Source of the DNA: an uncultured bacterium
GTDB taxonomy: Bacteria; Krumholzibacteriota; Krumholzibacteriia; LZORAL124-64-63
DNA length: 64,000 bases
Assembly (NCBI GenBank): GCA_903912525.1
Contig: CAIWHK010000065.1
Location: 62,001-126,000, forward strand
Direction: 5' to 3'
Shown here piece after piece: positions 61,435-64,000 of this stretch. Position 1 is the stretch's first letter, and each line of letters starts with the position of its first letter. The notes beneath the pieces are model-generated. The model worked only from the letters and a program-made list of their open reading frames with translations. It was not told the DNA's origin and did not search any database. The translations under genes were made by a program, and so were the position numbers.

Positions 61435-64000
61435 ATGCGCCTGGCCATCGCCATCTTCGTCTTCGCGTTCAGTGGGATCGTCAACGCCGCCACCGGGTCG
61501 CCGGGCCTGTCGTGGAAGGTGCAGTACGACAACGATGGCCGCGTCGTCCGCAGCGTCGATCCCGCGGGCCGGCCCACGCTGTACGCGTACTCCCCGGCGA
61601 CCGGCGATCCGCTGCAGAGCGTCACGCAGACGCCGCCCGAAGGCGCGCCCGTGACGTGGCGCTTCGATGCCGACGGCCGCCCGACGGCCATGGCCGACGG
61701 CGTCGGCAACGTCACGTACGCCTACGATGCCAAGGGTCAGCTCACGTCGGTGGCGCGCGCGGGTGCGCCCGAGATCCACTACACGTACGACCCGGAAGGG
61801 CGCCTGGCCACGATGCGGGTCGGCACCTTCTATCGGATGGCCTACACCTACGACTACCTCGGGCGCCTTGCGAAGGTCGAGACGCCGGCCGGACCCATCA
61901 CCTACGACTATCAGACCGGCCTGAACACCGTCGTGCGCGCCCTGCCCAACGGCGTCAAGACGTTCTGGAAGCGCTCGTCGAACGGGCAACTCGAGCAGAT
62001 CACGCACGGCTTCTTCGCCAACCGCAATTCCAAGAAGTACGCGGTCCTGGCGGAGTATACGTATGAGCACGGAGCCGACGGCCGCATCAGCGCGATCCGC
62101 GAAAACTCCGCCGGAGCCGAAGCCCGGAAAACCTTCGCGTACGACACGATGGGCCGACTCGTCCATGCGACGGGCGCCGAGGGACAGCAGTACAGCTACA
62201 CCTACGACGACGTCGGCAACCGCACCAAGGCGACGGCCACCGGCCGTCCCGACCAGAACTGCACCTACGACTGGGCGGGCCGCCTGACCAGCGTCGACGG
62301 CAAGGCGTGCAGCTACGATGCCTGCGGGAACCTGACGAACGTCACGCTGGACGGCGTGGAGCGCCAGTACCGGTACCAGTTCGACGGACGCCTGGCCGAG
62401 GCGCGGGCCGGCACGGAGACGGCGCAGTACAGGTACGACGGCTATGGACGGCTGGTCTCGCGCAAGGCTGCGGCGGGCGAGACGACATTCATTCCGGATC
62501 CGTTGTCGCCGTATTGGCAGCCGCTGGTGATGGAAGAGCCGGGCGGCAAGCGGACGCTGGTCGTTTGGGATGGGGCGGTGCCGCTGGCGCTGGTGCGCAA
62601 GGGGGCGGTGGAGTGGTTGCTTGGGGATCATTTGGGGTCGGTGAGGGTTGTGGCGGATGGGAAGGGGAAGGTCAAGGATGAGGTCCATTATGATCCATTC
62701 GGGCAGGTCGAAGGAGGGGAGCGCAGCTCCCTCCGCTCACTCGGCTTCGTCGGGTTCCCAGTAGATGTTCTTGCGAATTCCTATTCTTCGTTAGCCAGAG
62801 CATACGCACCGGCACTCGGCCAATTCCTGCAGCCCGACCCATCACGGCGCATCCCATCTGGATCGGGAGACAGTTGCTCACTCTATTCCTATTGTGACGG
62901 CGATCCAGTCAACTTCTTGGACCTGAATGGGGCCGAGCGAACGGCGTCGGAGCTTCGCGCTGAGTTTCGTGAGTTGCAATTCTCAATCATGCAACGGCAA
63001 TTCGAAATGCGGCAACACCAGCGGGAAATGTTTGAGCGAATCCGACAGCAGCAGACGGAGATGCGCCAGCAACAAAGAGATATGTATGATCGCTTGAGAC
63101 AGCAGTCCCAGGGTGTTGGCGAACGTCAACTGGCCGCTGCGATCAAGGAAAGAGATGATTTTCTCATCAGCTACCCGATGGCGGTGGCAGCAACGGCAAT
63201 TAATCTGGCAAGACTGTGTGCAGCCCCATTGGATAACGTAGGCGTAAATATGTTGAGCGAAGTGGGGGGCGGCATTGCAGAAGGCATGAGTGCAAGTATG
63301 CCATACAAAGGGGCCATGGACCCCATGAACAATTCGGTTGATAATGTCTCGAACGTGATTGGTGCCGCGCGTGACTTGTTCAGTGCATCCAGCTACGCCT
63401 TTGACATGGGTCAGATCATAAGGGGCGCCACCAGAGAGCGGGTATTGGTCGGAAGGAAATTGTATCTTACAAATGATGTACGCGAATACGAGCTTGAGCG
63501 TATTGGCAATGGTTCACAAATTCAGCCGCGATTCGATATCTTCCGAGACGAGTACATGACGCGCACGAACTTCCATATTGATGAGTTGTCAAGCAGAACA
63601 CGTGAATACCTGGTGGAGCAGGCTCAAGGCTATGTTGAAGATCGTGCAGGCACCGTCGCAAGGAGCTTTACGCGCGACATGTTTGTCGCGTCAGGCCGGC
63701 CATCCGGCCCCTCCCCCGTCGGCGGCGTCTACCTAGGCGGCGCCGGCACCGCCGTCGAAGGCCTCGGCGCCCTCCAGGGTGTCCGCCTCGACGAGAACAA
63801 CAACCTCGTCCTGATCGGCGAAAACGGCTCCGACATCAGGATGCCGCCCCTGCGCATCGACGATGTCGTCACGATCTTCCGCTCCGTCTACCTCTACGGC
63901 GAGGGCCCGACGGTGACGATCGATCCGAATCCCAAGGATCCGGAAAATTCCGCCATGATCATCCGGCACGGTAAAGCGACGGAGAACACCTACGTCGGCT
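61435..64000 (+). CDS. Secreted RHS/YD-repeat protein with variable tip (3' truncated by window)
   Basis: Open from ATG 61435 (GGGGGAACAGGG upstream) to the window end, 855 codons without a stop; the ORF track omits it because no stop occurs. A signal peptide ('LAIAIFVFAFSGIVNA') precedes about a dozen YD repeats ('FDADGRPTAMAD', 'YTYDPEGRLATM', 'YTYDDVGNRTKA'). The RHS-associated core follows at about 393-500 ('LLGDHLGSVRVVADGKG', 'YDPFGQ', 'ARAYAPALGQFLQPDPS', 'YSYCDGDPVNFLDLNG'). After the core comes an AT-richer, Gln/Arg-rich helical tip of about 250 residues. Then, near residue 757, a GC-rich domain ('GGVYLGGAGTAVEGLGALQ...PPLRIDDVVTIFRSVYLYG') begins that does not look like a toxin. RHS shells encapsulate and deliver their C-terminal cargo; no immunity gene is in view. 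Confidence 0.85.
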   Translation, partial: MRLAIAIFVFAFSGIVNAATGSPGLSWKVQYDNDGRVVRSVDPAGRPTLYAYSPATGDPLQSVTQTPPEGAPVTWRFDADGRPTAMADGVGNVTYAYDAKGQLTSVARAGAPEIHYTYDPEGRLATMRVGTFYRMAYTYDYLGRLAKVETPAGPITYDYQTGLNTVVRALPNGVKTFWKRSSNGQLEQITHGFFANRNSKKYAVLAEYTYEHGADGRISAIRENSAGAEARKTFAYDTMGRLVHATGAEGQQYSYTYDDVGNRTKATATGRPDQNCTYDWAGRLTSVDGKACSYDACGNLTNVTLDGVERQYRYQFDGRLAEARAGTETAQYRYDGYGRLVSRKAAAGETTFIPDPLSPYWQPLVMEEPGGKRTLVVWDGAVPLALVRKGAVEWLLGDHLGSVRVVADGKGKVKDEVHYDPFGQVEGGERSSLRSLGFVGFPVDVLANSYSSLARAYAPALGQFLQPDPSRRIPSGSGDSCSLYSYCDGDPVNFLDLNGAERTASELRAEFRELQFSIMQRQFEMRQHQREMFERIRQQQTEMRQQQRDMYDRLRQQSQGVGERQLAAAIKERDDFLISYPMAVAATAINLARLCAAPLDNVGVNMLSEVGGGIAEGMSASMPYKGAMDPMNNSVDNVSNVIGAARDLFSASSYAFDMGQIIRGATRERVLVGRKLYLTNDVREYELERIGNGSQIQPRFDIFRDEYMTRTNFHIDELSSRTREYLVEQAQGYVEDRAGTVARSFTRDMFVASGRPSGPSPVGGVYLGGAGTAVEGLGALQGVRLDENNNLVLIGENGSDIRMPPLRIDDVVTIFRSVYLYGEGPTVTIDPNPKDPENSAMIIRHGKATENTYVG

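Overview
The window is high-GC DNA from a didermal (Gram-negative-type) bacterium. It has lipoprotein signals, a MacA/MacB-like exporter, a predicted outer-membrane beta-barrel and lipid-anchored periplasmic proteins. Dockerin-like tails, SUMF1-type lipoproteins with a 'SCSKSPTAP'-like N-terminus, DUF3857 transglutaminase proteins and many CHAT/TPR/vWA/Hsp70 genes would fit an uncultured FCB-type lineage or a myxobacterium-like complex-lifestyle bacterium. The phylum cannot be fixed from the sequence alone.

Layout. (1) 1-8.6 kb, mostly housekeeping-like: the tail of a dockerin-like secreted protein on +, then on - a MacB-like permease, its ATPase and its membrane fusion protein, two DUF3857/transglutaminase-fold proteins (the downstream one has lost the catalytic Cys), and methylglyoxal synthase. 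(2) 8.6-11.8 kb: a ClpB disaggregase and a CPXCG small protein on +, bracketed by two copies of an 18-bp perfect palindrome. (3) 12.2-29.7 kb, accessory block A on +: a vWA lipoprotein with two membrane/coiled-coil partners; a 3-TM protein; an ECF sigma factor with a soluble HxxxCxxC (anti-sigma-like) protein translationally coupled to a CHAT-protease/TPR protein; then a Ser/Thr kinase and a complete Hsp70 set (J-like zinc protein, GrpE-like protein, Hsp70, TPR-TM protein). (4) 29.7-35.7 kb: DUF2752 and two tandem CD225/zinc-ribbon proteins with duplicated promoters on -; an RDD membrane protein and two SUMF1-domain lipoproteins on +.

(5) 35.7-61.4 kb, accessory block B, is the most interesting part. 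It is a divergent gene system reading out from about 48 kb. Leftward are six genes: a DUF1566 protein, a large secreted protein with a vWA-like end, an SH3/vWA secreted protein, a MacB-type ABC ATPase, its FtsX-type permease, and a LPP20-like/beta-barrel protein. Rightward are seven genes: a vWA lipoprotein, a 3-TM protein, a tubulin-like GTPase, a 1139-residue protein with a C-terminal actin/Hsp70 ATPase fold, and three proteins sharing a paralogous CxxC C-terminal module. I infer an envelope-spanning assembly that couples cytoskeleton-type NTPases in the cytoplasm to vWA adhesion/assembly modules and an ABC mechanotransmission pair. I do not recognise it as a named system.

(6) 61.4-64 kb: a secreted RHS/YD-repeat protein running off the window. 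After its RHS core it has an AT-richer, Q/R-rich tip, then returns abruptly to high GC with an apparently unrelated domain.

Blocks A and B share a theme (vWA lipoprotein, small membrane partner, Hsp70/actin-fold ATPase, CxxC or zinc modules) and may be two related systems side by side. I saw no rRNA, tRNA, CRISPR array, transposase or integrase.
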